Positions 1 through 15,000 of a stretch of DNA of 64,000 nucleotides are shown here, in pieces. The position numbers were made by a program, and so were the translations under genes. Each line of letters begins with the position of its first letter. Positions within the stretch are counted from its first letter, which is position 1. Source of the stretch: Chitinophaga flava (GTDB lineage Bacteria; Bacteroidota; Bacteroidia; Chitinophagales; Chitinophagaceae); NCBI RefSeq assembly GCF_003308995.1, contig NZ_QFFJ01000003.1:248001-312000 (forward strand), in the 5' to 3' direction. Under the pieces are notes generated by a model. It made no database searches, was not told the DNA's origin, and worked only from the letters and a program-made list of their open reading frames with translations.

Positions 1-3000
1 GTAAACACCAGACACTTCCTGTTGCGACTGCAACGTCGATAACCAGGCATTGGAGATAATATTATCTGTATCGCTGGCTGTCAGCCAGGTACGCGATGTA
101 GCACCCAGCCATTCAATCATCTCTTCCAATACCTGCCGATACTGTGCTGCCAGCGTTGTGAGCAGGTCAGCTGCTATGTTTCCGGAAATATTGAACTGAA
201 GACGGCCGCCTATCACCAGTCCGTTGATATTGATCAGGTGATGGTCTCCATTGGAAGCATCTATGGGACGGCCGCTGTCCTCTCCTGCCAGCTGCCATCC
301 ATTGCTGCCGGCACTTTCCTGGCCATCGAACTGACCGAGGTAGTTGAAGCTGATACGAGGTAAACCTTCAGGACGATAGCCTGTCAATATCCCATAGCCG
401 ATACCGTTAGCTGGCACCGCACGTAAACTCTCTTTGGCTGCTACCAGTTGTACACCATAGTCATCGCCATCGCTGATGATCTCCACAGGATACATGGTGG
501 TAAACCAACCGCTGGTATGCGTAATATCGATAGAGGCCGAAAGGGCTTCACGACCATGGCTTTCCAGCAATATGTAATGACTTGTTGCTCCGGTGATACG
601 AGACAAGGCAATACCCAAGGCACTTAATAGAATATCGTTAATCTGTGTATTATAAACATGATGGCTTTCACGCAGCAAGCGACCAGTATAGGCGGTATCC
701 AATAACAGGGAGGCATAACTGACAGCTGATGTAGACAGGCTTTCCAGCAGGGCATTGCCTGCATTTATTCCCGGCAACAGAGCAGACCAGTATTGCTGTT
801 CTGCTATAGGCAGCTCGTAACCGGAGATCAGCGTAGCCCACTGACGATAGCTGCTGCCTTTGGGGCCCAGCCACTCTATCAATGAACGTGTATCCGTTGT
901 AGTTACCGCAGACAAATGATTGTAAATACGCTCCATATCCGCCACCAGCATACGCCAGCTCACCGTGTCTATTAGCAGGTGATGGATAGCCAGGAAGAGG
1001 CGTGCACGACCATCTGCATAACCTTCCAGGTAGCCGGCTTGTAATAACCGGTCTCCATAAATGTCAAAGTCTGATTGCCAGGAGGTCAGTAAAGTATGTA
1101 AGGCTTCCGGTGTATTCACCGTACGGATGTCCAGTCGACGAATATCTACGCTGGTTGCTTCTTCACTGTAGTACTGTGTACCATCCGGAAGATAGCGCAA
1201 ACGCAAACCGTCATGATAGTTAAACAACGCTGTCAGCGTATGTTCCAGCAGTGCCAGATCCAGCACAGGCACACTGATCAGGAAAGACTGATTCCAGTGG
1301 TGGTACTTCGGCAGCTGGCCGCTGGAGATATTGGTAAAGAACCAGCGTTGTATCGGCAGCAATGGCACCTCCCCGGACAGGATGCCCTGTTCTGTTTCCA
1401 GTTGTACGGAAGACGCAGCACCTGCAGCAATCACATTTGTATACAAAGAGGCAATAGTGCGATAACGGAAGATATCTTTTACAGTAACATGAATACCCGC
1501 CTGTTGACGCAAACGGCTCACCAGCTGGATACTCACAATGGAGTCTCCACCCAGCCGGAAGAAGTCATCATCTACCCCGATCTTATCAGCGGATATACCC
1601 AGCACCTGACCGTAGATAGCACACATCGTTGCTTCCGTGTCATTTTCAGGAGCACGGTAATGGTCACTGTCGCTCAATACCGGTTCCGGTAAAGCACGAC
1701 GGTCCAGCTTTCCGTTGATGGTTAATGGTAATCGTGACAAATGCACCAGGGCTGTTGGCAGCATATAATCCGGCAGATAGGAACTCAGGTATTCCAATAT
1801 ATGCTCATGATTCAAAGGCTCATTGGATACATAATAACCAGCCAGGTACTTATTGCTACCGGACTGTTCTTTCACCAGCACTACGGCCTGTTTAACTCCC
1901 GGATAGGTGGCTATGCGGTGTTCTATCTCGCCCAGTTCGATACGATAACCTCTGATCTTCACCTGGAAGTCGGCACGGCCGATATATTCCAGATCCCCAT
2001 TGGGCAACTGTCTTACCAGGTCGCCGGTTTTATACAGCCTTGCACTACCGCCGGCAAACGAATCTGCAACAAAACGTGTAGCCGTCAGTGATGGCTGGTT
2101 CAGATAACCACGTGCCACACCGGCGCCACCAATGTATAATTCTCCTACGGCACCTACCGGCACAGGTCTGCCAATCTGGTCCAGCACATATACGCTGGTA
2201 TTGACCAGCGGGCGGCCGATATTGGCAGTACTGTCTCCCGGACGATAAGGATGCATCGTAGCACATACCGTGGCTTCTGTAGGGCCATATTCATTCAGCA
2301 AAGTACCGTTGAATGGTATATCACTCAGGTCCGGCAATTGTTCACCACCGGTAAATATCAATGACAGACCGGTAGGCGCAGACAGGAACTCACGCAGCAA
2401 CACCGGCGGGATAAATGTAACGGATATACGTTCCTTACTGATATAGTTACGCAGCGCATCCGGGGCAGTTCTGATACTATCCGGATACAGGTATAAGGTA
2501 TTGCCGTTGGCCAATACAGGAAATGCCTCATATACAAATGCATCAAACACATAGTTGGAATAGCAGCCTACCCGTTCATGCCGGTCCAGTGTATGCGCCG
2601 GCACCAGCGCCGCAATCAGGTTGATGACGCTGCGATGCTGTATCATCACTCCTTTGGCAGCACCTGTGGTTCCACTGGTATATATCACATAAGCCAGATC
2701 TGTTGAAGTAGCCAGTGGAGCCAGGTTTTCAGTTTTATACCCCTTCAGCTTTTCTTCCCATAAAACAGTAGCATCAATCGCCTCAATACCAGCAGCAGTC
2801 TGTAATCTTTCTATATAAACTTCGTTCGTCAGCACCACTTTGGTACGGGTGTCTGCCAGGATGTAATGGATACGTTCGTCCGGATACTCCGGTGACACCG
2901 GCACATAGGCCGCCCCGGCCTTCAGCACGGCGAGAATGGCCGTCAGCATGTCTGCCGTACGATCGAGTACAAGTGCGATCAAATCATCCGGCTGAATGGT

Positions 3001-6000
3001 ATAACGTTCACGCAGATACGCTGCCAGCTGATTAGCTTTAGCATTCAATGCTGCATAAGACAACCGTACATCTTCATATACCAGTGCAGTAGCATCCGGC
3101 GTGGCTGCCGCCTGCTCTTCAAACAGCTGATGGATGGTTTTATCATCAGCAAAGGGTTGTTCTACTCCCCTGCTGTGACGCAGCATGGTGGCAAGACCTG
3201 ATTCATCCAGGTAACGCAGCGATTTTACCGGACCACCTCTCCCCGACACCAGCTGCGACAGAATAGTTATATAAGTAGTAATAAAGCCCTTTATAGTATC
3301 TGCTTCAAACAATGCCGTTGCATAGTTAAAGGCGCCGTAAATCTCTTTCCCGCTGTCATCCAGCATGATGGTCAAATCGTATTTGGCGACGTTGTACTGA
3401 CCAGATGGCTGATAAGGCAGAAACAGCTGATCAGCCCCTTCCTGGCTGCCAGACACCTCCAGACTGAATGTAGTCTGGAATACAGGATGACGCGATACAT
3501 CCGGTTCTATATGCAGTTCATCCACCAGCTTCTCGAAGGGGAGGTCCTGATGCAGCTGGGCATCCAACACTGCATTGCCCACCTGGCGGATAAAGTCTGT
3601 TATCCGTTGTTCCGGATTTATTTTTTCCCGCAGCGCAAGGGTATTCACAAAGAAACCAATCAGGTCTGCGATCTCCCCATAATGACGGTTGGCAACAGGC
3701 GTGCCCACGATAATATCCTGCTGGTTGCAGTAAGCACTGAGTAACAGATAGTAACCACTTAGCAGCACACTATACATGCTCACCTCCAACTCACGGGAGA
3801 CACCCCGTAAACCATCACTGAGGGTTTTGTCTATTACAAAGGAAACACTGGCTCCTTCATAACTCATCTGTGCAGGACGTGGCTTGTCTGTTGGCAGATT
3901 CAGAGTTTCATAGCCTGACAATTTCTTCTTCCAGTAAGACAGCTGCCTGTTCAGCACCATACCTTTCAGGTAATGCCGCTGCCACAAGGCAAAATCTTTA
4001 TACTGTATAGGCAATTCCGGAACCAGATATTTTGCTGCCTGTACAATATCACCAGCGGCCAGATATTTGTAAAGGTGATAGTAATTCAGTAAGTCGCGCA
4101 ACAGTATTGAGGTAGACCATCCGTCAAATGCAATATGGTGCAGCACGATGCTCAGGTACCGCTGATGCGGGAGTGTATAGAGGGTGATGATGACCGGCAG
4201 TTCCTGGTCCAGTTTGAAAATGTGATGGAACTGGATGTTCAACTCCTCATTCAGTAACACTTCTGAAGACAACGCTCTGTTGTTTATTTCAATCGGATGT
4301 GTGGTGTCGTCCTGTACCTCCTGGTAGCTCAGTCCAGCTTCGGTGGTTCTGATCCTGCTTCTTAGCACCTCATGACGATGTATAACGGCACGCAGCGCCT
4401 GCAACAGGGGATCCGTTTTCACCTCCTCCCGCAACTGCAGCACCAGTGGCACATTGAAGGCACTACTACCACCTTCATAGTTCTCTATAAACCATAAGCG
4501 TTCCTGGGCAAAAGATAACAACTGTTCTTCCGGAGCGTTGACAACACGTGCTACCATCTTCACAGTATCGGAGACTCCGCTGACAGCAGCCAGTTTACGT
4601 ATAGTCCTTGCCGTGAATACGGCTGCTACATCCATACTGGTCCCCAGTGCCGCATTCAGGCGGTTAATCAGCCGAATGGCAAGAATACTGTTTCCGCCCA
4701 ACCGGAAAAAGTCATCGTCTATACTTATCTTATCTTCATCTATACCCAGCACCTGGCTATAGATGGCACACATAGCTGCTTCTGTATCATTCTCCGGCGC
4801 GCAATAATGATTACTGTCGGTAAATACAGGCTCTGGCAAAGCACGACGGTCCAGCTTTCCGTTGATAGTCAACGGCAACAGTTGCAGATGCACCAATACG
4901 GCCGGCAACATATATTCCGGCAGATAGCCCCCCAGGTATTCCAGGATGGACTCCTGATTCAAAGCCCCATCAGACACATAATAACCCACCAGGTATTTAT
5001 TACCACCAACCTGCTCTTTCACCAGCACCACGGCTTGTTTGATGCCGGGGTAGTTAGCCAGACGATGTTCTATCTCGCCCAACTCTATACGATAACCTCT
5101 GATCTTCACCTGGAAGTCGGCACGACCGATATATTCCAGCTCTCCATCCGGCAATTGCCTTACCAGGTCGCCGGTTTTGTATAGCCGTGCATCACCGCCG
5201 GTAAACGGATCAGCAATAAAACGTGTAGCCGTCAGCGATGGCAGGTTTAAATAACCACGGCATACGCCGGCGCCACCTACATACAACTCTCCTATCGCTC
5301 CCTGTGGAAGCGGCTCCAGGTAGTCATTCAGTACATAAGCCTGCAAATCAGGGATCACCCGGCCTATCAGTGAGCCTTTGTCCAGTTCTGATACACTCAG
5401 CTCCTTCCAGGTCACATGGACGGTTGTTTCTGTGATACCATACATATTAATCAGCCTGGGGGCATCATCCGCATACAGATTGTACCAGGGTTTCAGCTGT
5501 GCCAGGTTCAGTGCATCACCGCCGAAGATCACATATCGCAGTTTAGTCAGATGATTGGCTTTCTGTTGTGCCGCTGCGATGAACTGATAGAAAGCACCCG
5601 GTGTCTGGTTTAGCACGGTCACTCCTTCCCGCTCACACAGATCGTAGAACAGCGAAGGATCATGGGTTTGTTCTGTTGATGGAATCAATAACTTACCACC
5701 ATAACACAAAGCTCCCCAGATTTCCCATACGCTGAAGTCGAATACTACGGAATGGAACAAAGTCCATACATCTTTGGCATCAAAATGATACCAGGACTCC
5801 GTGGCATGGAACAAGCGGGATACGTTACGATGCGCTATCATCGCACCTTTGGGCTTACCCGTAGTTCCGCTGGTATAAATCACGTATGCCAGATGCTCAG
5901 GAGCGGTTACTACAGGCGGTAATACCGGCTGTTCAGACACTAAACGCCCTTTATCGATCGCTTCAGCAGTTACTTGCGCTGACAGTTCGGAGAGTTTCGA

Positions 6001-9000
6001 TACATGCTTCTCATTGGTTAAAACCACTTTCGTTCCTGTATCTGACAGGATATAAGCGATTCTTTCTTCAGGATAAGCAGGGTCCATGGGCACATAGGCA
6101 GCTCCGGCCTTGAGTACTGCGAGAATAGCTATCAGCATGTGCTCAGAGCGGTCCAGGCAGATACCTACCAGATCATCCGCTTTCAGCTGATAACGGTGAC
6201 GTATATATGTCGACAGTTCATCAGCACGGGTATTCAGTTCTCCATAAGACAGTTGTACATCTTCATAAACAACAGCAGTACGCTCAGGATGAGCAGCAGC
6301 CTGCTCTTCAAACAACCGGTGAACAGGTTTGTCTACCGGGAACGTTTGTAATGGGTTATTCCATTGCGTCAGCAATGTCGTGCGTTCCGTTGCCGACTGA
6401 TAACGCAATGATTTTATCTGCAGGTCTTTTCCTGCAGTCGCCAGTTGACGTAAAATTTCCTTATAGGTGGTGATATATCCTTCAATCGTAGCCGCATCAA
6501 AAAGACTGACTGCATAGTTAAACAGACCATTGATTTCTTCCCCACTATCATCGAGTATAGTGTTCAGATCATATTTGGCAACACTGTAAAAACTATCATT
6601 GTCATAAGGAGCAAACATACCAGCAACATCGGCACCTCCTTTGTCAGCCTGCTGAATACTGAAGGTCGTCTGAAACACCGGATGGCGTGATGCATCGGGT
6701 TCTACATGCAACTCATCCACCAATTTCTCAAATGGAAGATCCTGATGCAGCTGCGCTAATATCACAGAAGTACCCACCTGGCGGATGAAGTCCGTCACCC
6801 GCTGTTCAGGATCTATTTCTTCACGAAGTGCAAGGGTATTGACAAAGAAACCGATCAGGTCTGCTATCTCTCCATAATGACGATTGGCAATGGGACTACC
6901 CAATACAATATCCCGCTGATTGCTGTAAACACTCAGCAACAGGAAGTAACCACTCAGCAACACGCTGTACATGCTCACTTCCAGCTCCCGCGAGATAGCC
7001 CGTAAACCATCACTGGTGGCGCTATCAATTACAAAAGAAATATCGGCGCCGGTATAATCTGTATATGCAGGACGTGGCCTGTCTGTTGGCAGATGTAATA
7101 TTTCATAGCCAGACAGTTTATCTTTCCAATAAGACAACTGCTTCTCCAACACCGCATCTTTCAGATAATGACGCTGCCATAAAGCAAAATCCTTGTACTG
7201 CAAAGGCAATGGCGCAGGCAAATATTTATCTGCCTGTACAACGTTACCGGCTGCGAGATATTCATAATGATGGTAGTAGTTGACTACTTCTCTCAACAGT
7301 ATTTCTGTAGACCACCCATCAAATGCAATATGATGCAATACAATATTCAGGTAACGTTCTCCTGTAGTCAATGTATACACATCTATTTTTACAGGATATT
7401 CTTCATCCAGTCTGAATATATGGCCAGCATTGGTTCTTATTGTTTCATGCAGTGACTTCTGATCACTTAAAGTATGTATCCCTATAGCTACAGGATGTAT
7501 ACTTTCATCAGGTACCATCTGGTAGCCATCTCCGGCAGCATTCGTTTTAATGAGGCTCCTTAACACTTCATGACGATGCACGACAGCCCTCAGCGCCTGT
7601 AACAGATTTTCCGTTTTCACCTGCTCCTGTAACTTCAGCACCACTGGTATGTTGTAGGCATTGCTGCCACCTTCATAATTCTCTATAAACCATAAGCGCT
7701 CCTGGGCAAAAGATAACAGCTGTTCTTCCGGAGTATTGATAACAGGAACCGTAATGGTTACATGATCACCGGTATCCTCCAGTAGCGCAGCCGATAGTTG
7801 GCGGATGGTGCGGTAGTTAAATACCGCTGCCATGCTCGTTTTGGCGCCGGGCAAGGTATTCAGCCGGTTTACCAGTCGGATGGCCAGAATGCTGTTACCT
7901 CCCAAACGGAAGAAGTCATCTGTCACACTTATCCTGTCTGTGGCCAGTTCCAGTACTTCAGCAAATATGGCACACAATTGTTTCTCCATCGCATTGGCTG
8001 GTGCCTCATAACCACCTTCTCCTGTAAGGGCTGGGTCTGGCAAGGCACGACGGTCCAGCTTTCCGTTAGCTGTCAAGGGTAAGGCATCCAGCCGCATCAG
8101 CACAGACGGGATCATATACTCCGGCAGATAACTGCCCAGGTAGTCTCGTAATACCTCTTCATCCAATGTTTCAGCAGATACATAATAACCTGTCAGATAA
8201 TGGATACCTTCGGCCTGCTCTCTCGCCAGTACTACGGCATCTGTAATGCCGGGATAAGCTGCCAGCTGATGCTCTATTTCTCCGGGCTCTATACGGTAAC
8301 CACGGATCTTCACCTGGAAGTCTGTACGACCAATGTACTCCAGGTTACCATCAGGCAGATACCTTACTGCATCGCCGGTTTTATACAGACGGCCATTGCC
8401 AAATGGATGCTCTATAAACCGTTCACTGGTCAGTGCCGGCTGGTTCAGATATCCGCGCGATACGCCGGATCCGCCGATATAAAGTTCTCCAATAGCCCCG
8501 GCTGGTACCGGGTGCAGCTGATCATCCAGCACATAGATGCTGTAATGATGATAGGCTTTGCCTATAGAGAATGTAGTAACGGTATCGTCTATACGGTAAT
8601 AGGTAGCTCCTACTGTAGTTTCTGTTGGACCGTATTCGTCGATGATAGTTGTGAAGCAGGAAAGTATCCGGCTGATCTGATGACGCAACAACTTTTCTCC
8701 TCCTACGATGGCCGTTTTCACACGTACATCCGGATTATTCAGCAGCGACAGGTATGCCGGTGTACTCTTCACCAGTTCAATATCGTGGGTGATCAGGTGC
8801 TGCTCATAGGCTGCCACCTCTGTTATACTGCCTTCAAAAATATACAGGCATTTACCAAAGCACAATGGATAAAGTGTAGTCGTTACCGATAGGTCGAAAG
8901 ATAAATTCCCTGAAAAATCAACACGGGTAAGATCTTCCGGCAAGATATCCTGCACGTTGTACAGATAGTTGACCACATTCCGGTGCTCTACCATTACTCC

Positions 9001-12000
9001 TTTGGAACGGCCTGTAGTTCCACTGGTATAAATAACATAGGCCAGCTGCGATGGTTCTACCGCAATACCTGCATTCTCGCCACTGTACCTTACAGACAAA
9101 CCTGTCTGGAAATAAATATCTTCTGTATTGATTACTTTTAAGGAAAGTCCCGCTGTCAGTGATTTGATACGTTCTGTATGCTGTTCGTTACTCAGCACCA
9201 CTTTGGTACGGGTATCACTGATGATGTAATGAAGTCTGTCATCGGGATGGGACACATCAGCCGGCACATAAGCACCACCTGCCTTGAGGATAGCCAGCAC
9301 TGCTATCAGCATATCTGCTGAACGGTCCATACACAGTACGATCAGATCATCCGGCTGAACATCAAAACTTTTCTTCAGGTAGGCCGCCAGCTGATTAGCC
9401 TGTTCATTTAATTCGTTGTAGGTCAGCCTGCGGTCACCACATACAATCGCCGGTTGATCCGGTATCTGAGCCACCTGGGCTTCAAACAGCTGATGGATGG
9501 TTTTGTCAGCCGGATAATTACGAACGTTATTGTTCCAGTCGAGGATCATTTGCTGGTATTGCGCTTCGCGCAGATGTACCAGCGAGGATGCTGTGATATT
9601 TGGATGTGTGATTAGTTGATCCAGGATCAGTTCCACACCGGAGAGCAATTGTGCAATAATCTCATCATCAAACAATTCTGCTGCATATTTGATGTTAAAG
9701 CCGATCTCCTGGCCTTGTTCTGCTGCCACCACGCCCAGCGGATAATCAACTTTCTCCATACTGCTTCTGAACCGGATAGACAACTGGCCTTCATCTCCGA
9801 CTGGTAACGGGTAATTCTCAAACACAAACAGGCTGTTGAACAGGCGTTCACCGCCGGGGTGCAGCCTTCCAAGCTTCACATCGCTGCGGCTGTTCACCTC
9901 TACAATATGGGCCTGTAAACGTTTAATGGCTGATAATACACTGCCTGAGTCATGTTCCATGATCACCGGAAGTGTGTTGATATATAACCCTGCGGATTGT
10001 TCTATATCGTTGATGGGCAGATTACGACCGGAGACGGTCATACCTACTACGGTTGTATGCGTGTTACCATAGAGGCTCAACTGCCGGTGCCAGCAGTATT
10101 GCAGCACCGCACTGAGCGTAATACCATTGGCAGCGCATAAACGTTTCAACGCTTCATAGCGTGTGCCGCTGATGACAACGCCCTTTTCCGCCGGCTGCAG
10201 GACATGACGGTAAGCCGACAACCGGATATGACGCTGGTTTGTACGCAACAAACTGCTCAGGTCTTCCTGTTCCTCCAGCCGGGCTATTGCTGCAGTCCAG
10301 TAGGCTTCATTATCCTGACGGTGTTGCTGCAGGTAACGCTGTGCCTCCGCATAACTATGGTCTTCTCTTACAACCACTGGCATTCCCTGCAACAGCTGCA
10401 GATACACTTCATGTACATAGTTGAACAGCAATGGCATGCTCCAGCCATCGAGTATGGCGTGGTGGTTGCTGAAAAGGCTGCTCCACTCACGTTCTCCGCG
10501 TTTCACCAGATATACCCGGAACAGGTTGCCAGCCGACAAGTCAAAGGATAAGGTACGGTCCTTTGCCATCAATTCATTCAGATACACCTCCTGTGAGTCT
10601 TTGTCCTGATTGCTGATATCCAGATAGTGCCAGTCAGTATGGCCATAACGGTCTATGATCTGTATCAGCTCATGTTCCCAGGCAAAACGCAGACGCAGGG
10701 CACTGTAACGTTGCTGTGTATATTGCCATGCCTGTTCCAGCAGGGCTGGATTAATAGCGTTATGGTAATCCCATAACAGCTGCACACGGTAGGCATCATC
10801 CACATCACCCTGATGTAAGGCATGATAGATAAACCCTTCCTGGAGGCTTCCCGCCAGGTAAACGCCGGCTATTTCCTGTTGCGCCTGCAGCTCCGATAAC
10901 CAGGCATTGGAGATAATATTGTCTATATCGCTGGCGGTCAGCCAGGTACGGGATGCAGCACCCAGCCAGTCAATCATCTCTTCTAATACCTGCTGATACT
11001 GTGTTGCCAGTGTGGTGAGCAGATCAGCAGCCAGGCTGCCGAAGATATTAAACTGAAGACGGCCGCCTATCACCAGCCCGTTGATGTTGATCACGTGGTG
11101 GTCGCCATTGGAGGCATCTATTGACCGGCCACTGTCTTCACCTGTCAGCTGCCACCCGCTGCCAGCGGCACTTTCCTGCCCATCGAACTGGCCGAGGTAG
11201 TTGAAGCTGATACGAGGCAAACCTTCAGGACGGTAACCTGTGAATATCCCATAGCCGATACCGTTAGCCGGTACCGCGCGCAAGGTTTCTTTAGCAGATG
11301 CCAGTTGTACACCGTAATCATCACCCTCGCTGATGATCCGTACAGGATACATGGTGGTAAACCAGCCGCTGGTATGCGTAATATCGATGGAAGCCGAAAG
11401 CGCTTCACGGCCGTGGCTTTCCAGCAATACGCAGTGACTATTTTCTCCCGTGACACGCGACAAGGCAACACCCAGGGCGCTTACTAAAATATCATTGATC
11501 TGTGTGTTATAAACATGATGGCTTTCACGCAACAATCGTCCTGTATAGACTGTATCCAACAACAGGGATGCATAACTGACAGTTGATGTGGACAGGCTTT
11601 CCAGCAGTGCATTGCCTGCTTTTATTCCCGGCAACAGATCTGACCAGTATTCCTGTTCTGCTGCAGATAATTCATAGCCGGCGATCAGCGTGGTCCACTG
11701 ACGGTAGCTGCTGCCTTTAGGGCCTAACCATTCTATCAGCGAACGTGTATCCGTTACAGTTACTGTCAACAGACGATTGTAAATACGTTCCATATCCGCC
11801 ACCAGCATACGCCAGCTCACCGTGTCTACCAGCAGGTGATGCGCTGCCAGGAAGAGGCGTGCACGCCCGTCTGCATAACCTTCCAGGTAGCCCACCTGCA
11901 ATAACCGGTCCCCATAGATATCAAAATCTGACTGCCAGGAAGTAAGCATGGCATGCAAAGCTTCCGGCGTCTCCAGGGTTCGGATATCCAGACGGCGGAT

Positions 12001-15000
12001 GTCCACGCTGGTTACTTCTTCGCTGTAATATTGTGTACTATCAGGGTGATAACGTAAACGCAGACCATCATGATAGTTCGACAGCGCTATCAGCGTACGT
12101 TCCAGCAGTACTATATCCAGCACGGGCACACTGATCATCAAAGACTGGTTCCAGTGATGGAACTTCGGCAGCAATCCGTTGGAGACATTGGTAAAGAACC
12201 AGCGCTGTATCGGCAGCAATGGTACTTCTCCTGACAGGATGCCTTGTTCTGTTTCCAGTTGCACCGCAGATGTAGTACCTGCGGCAACCACGTTTGTATA
12301 TAGTGAGGCAATGGTACGATGACGGAAGATATCTTTTACGGTGACATGAATGCCCGCCTGTTGACGCAAACGGCTTACCAGCTGGATACTCACAATGGAA
12401 TCTCCACCCAGCCGGAAGAAGTCATCATCCACACTTATCTTATCTTCGGCTATGCCCAGCACCTGGCCATAGATCGTACACATGATTGCTTCAGTATCAT
12501 TCTGCGGAGCGCGGTAATGGTCGCTATCGGCAAATACAGGTTCCGGCAAGGCACGACGGTCCAGCTTACCGTTGATAGTCAACGGTAATTGCGCCAGATG
12601 CACCAATACCGCTGGCAGCATATAATCCGGCAGATAGCCCCCCAGGTATTCCAGGATGGATTCCTGACTCAAAATCTCATCGGACACATAATAACCCGCC
12701 AGGTATTTGTTGCCACCAGCCTGCTCTTTCACCAGCACCACGGCCTGTTTGATGCCTTGATAGGTAGCCAGACGGTGTTCTATCTCGCCCAACTCTATAC
12801 GATAGCCTCTGATCTTCACCTGGAAGTCGGCACGGCCAACGTATTCCAGGTCGCCATCAGGGAGTTGTCTTACCAGGTCTCCGGTTTTGTATAACCGTGT
12901 AGCTCCGCCGGTAAACGGATCTGCAATAAAACGTGTAGCCGTCAAAGATGGCAGATTCAAATAACCGCGGCATACACCGGCGCCACCTACATACAGCTCT
13001 CCTACCGCTCCCAGTGGAAGTGGTTCCAGGTATTCATTCAACACATAAGCCTGCAGATCGGGAATTACACGGCCAATCAGAGAGCCTTTGTCCAGTTCAG
13101 CTGCACGCAATGCCTTCCAGGTCACATGCACGGTTGTTTCCGTGATACCATACATATTGATCAGCTGCGGCGCATCATCGGCATACAGGTTGTACCAGGG
13201 TTTCAGCTGTGCCAGGTTTAGCGCGTCACCACCGAAGATTACATATCGCAGTTGTGTCAAGCGGTTGACTTTCTGTTGTGCCGCTGCGATGAACTGATAG
13301 AAAGCACCCGGTGTCTGGTTCAGCACCGTCACGCCTTCCCGTGCACACAGATCGTAGAACAGGGAAGGATCGTGGGTTTGTTCCGTTGACGGGATTACCA
13401 GTTTACCACCATAACACAAAGCTCCCCATATCTCCCACACACTGAAGTCGAACACAACAGAGTGGAACAAAGTCCATACATCACTGGCATCAAAATGATA
13501 CCAGGCCTCCGTGGCATGGAACAAACGGGATACGTTACGATGCGCTATCATCGCTCCTTTGGGCTGACCGGTAGTACCGCTGGTATAAATCACATAAGCC
13601 AGCTGCTCCGGAGCAGTTTCCACAACAGGCAACACCGGCTGCTCACCCACAAAATGCTGGTTATCGATCGCCTCAGCAGTTACTACTTCAGACAGGATTG
13701 CGAGTCGCGATACATGTTTTTCATTGGTCAAAACCACTTTCGTGCCTGTATCCGAAAGGATATAAGCAATTCTTTCTTCAGGATAAGCAGGGTCCATAGG
13801 CACATAGGCAGCTCCCGCCTTGAGTACCGCGAGGATGGCTATCAGCATGTGTTCAGAGCGGTCCAGGCAGATACCTACCAGGTCATCCGCTTTCAGCTGA
13901 TAACGGTGACGTATATATGTCGCCAGTTCGTTAGCACGGGCATTCAGTTCTCCATAAGATAGTTGTACATCTTCAAAAACAACAGCTGTGCGTTCAGGGT
14001 GAGCGGCGGCCTGTTCTTCAAACAGCCTATGAACGGGCTTATCAACAGGGAACGCCTGCAACGGATTATTCCATTGAGCCAGTAATGTTGTACGTTCGGT
14101 TGCCGGCTGATAGCGCAGTGATTTTATCTGCAGGTCTTTTCCTGCAAATGCCAGCTGACTTAGAATTTCTTTATAGGTAGTAATATATCCTTCTATGGTA
14201 CTCACATCGAAAAGGCTCACCGCATAGTTAAAGCCCCCATATATCTCGTCGCTGCTATCATCCAGTACGGCACTCAGATCATATTTAGCAATATGGTAGT
14301 CGCTGGCGTCACCATAAGGTGCAAACAGACCATCCGCCTGAAGCGCTTCTTTACCCAAATGCTGAATACCAAAAGTTGTCTGAAACACCGGATGGCGCGA
14401 CATATCCGGTTCTACCTGCAACTCATCCACCAGCTTCTCAAACGGAAGGTCCTGGTGCAATTGTGCTGATATCACCGCAGCTCCTACCTGACGGATAAAA
14501 TCAGTTACCCGTTGTTCAGGATCTATCTCCTCACGCAATGCAAGGGTATTCACAAAGAAACCGATCAGGTCTGCTATCTCTCCATAATGGCGGTTGGCCA
14601 CAGGGCTGCCCAATACAATATCCCGCTGGTTGCTGTATGCACTCAGCAACAGATAATAACCACTCAGCAGAACACTGTACAAGCTCACTTCCAGCTCCCG
14701 TGAGATAGCCCGCAAACCATCACTGGTGGCGCTGTCAATTACAAAAGGAATATCGGCACCGGTATAGTCAATGTATGCCGGGCGTGGTTTGTCTGTTGGC
14801 AGATGCAATGTTTCATAACCAGACAATTTATCTTTCCAGTATGACAACTGCTTCTCCAGTACGGCGTCTTTCAGATAGTGACGTTGCCATAATGCAAAAT
14901 CCTTGTACTGCAAAGGCAATGGAGCCGGCAGGAATTTATCTGCCGCAACATCTCCGGCAGCAAGGCATTCGAAATGATGATAGTAATTGACTACTTCGCG

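Noticed and set aside
8200..8892. Open frame on the plus strand (230 codons) inside the NRPS region
   Set aside because: It is antisense to the module 7 A domain, whose minus-strand translation shows all core motifs. The plus-strand protein has no family features. The other plus-strand frames between 1 and 35355 are shadows for the same reason.
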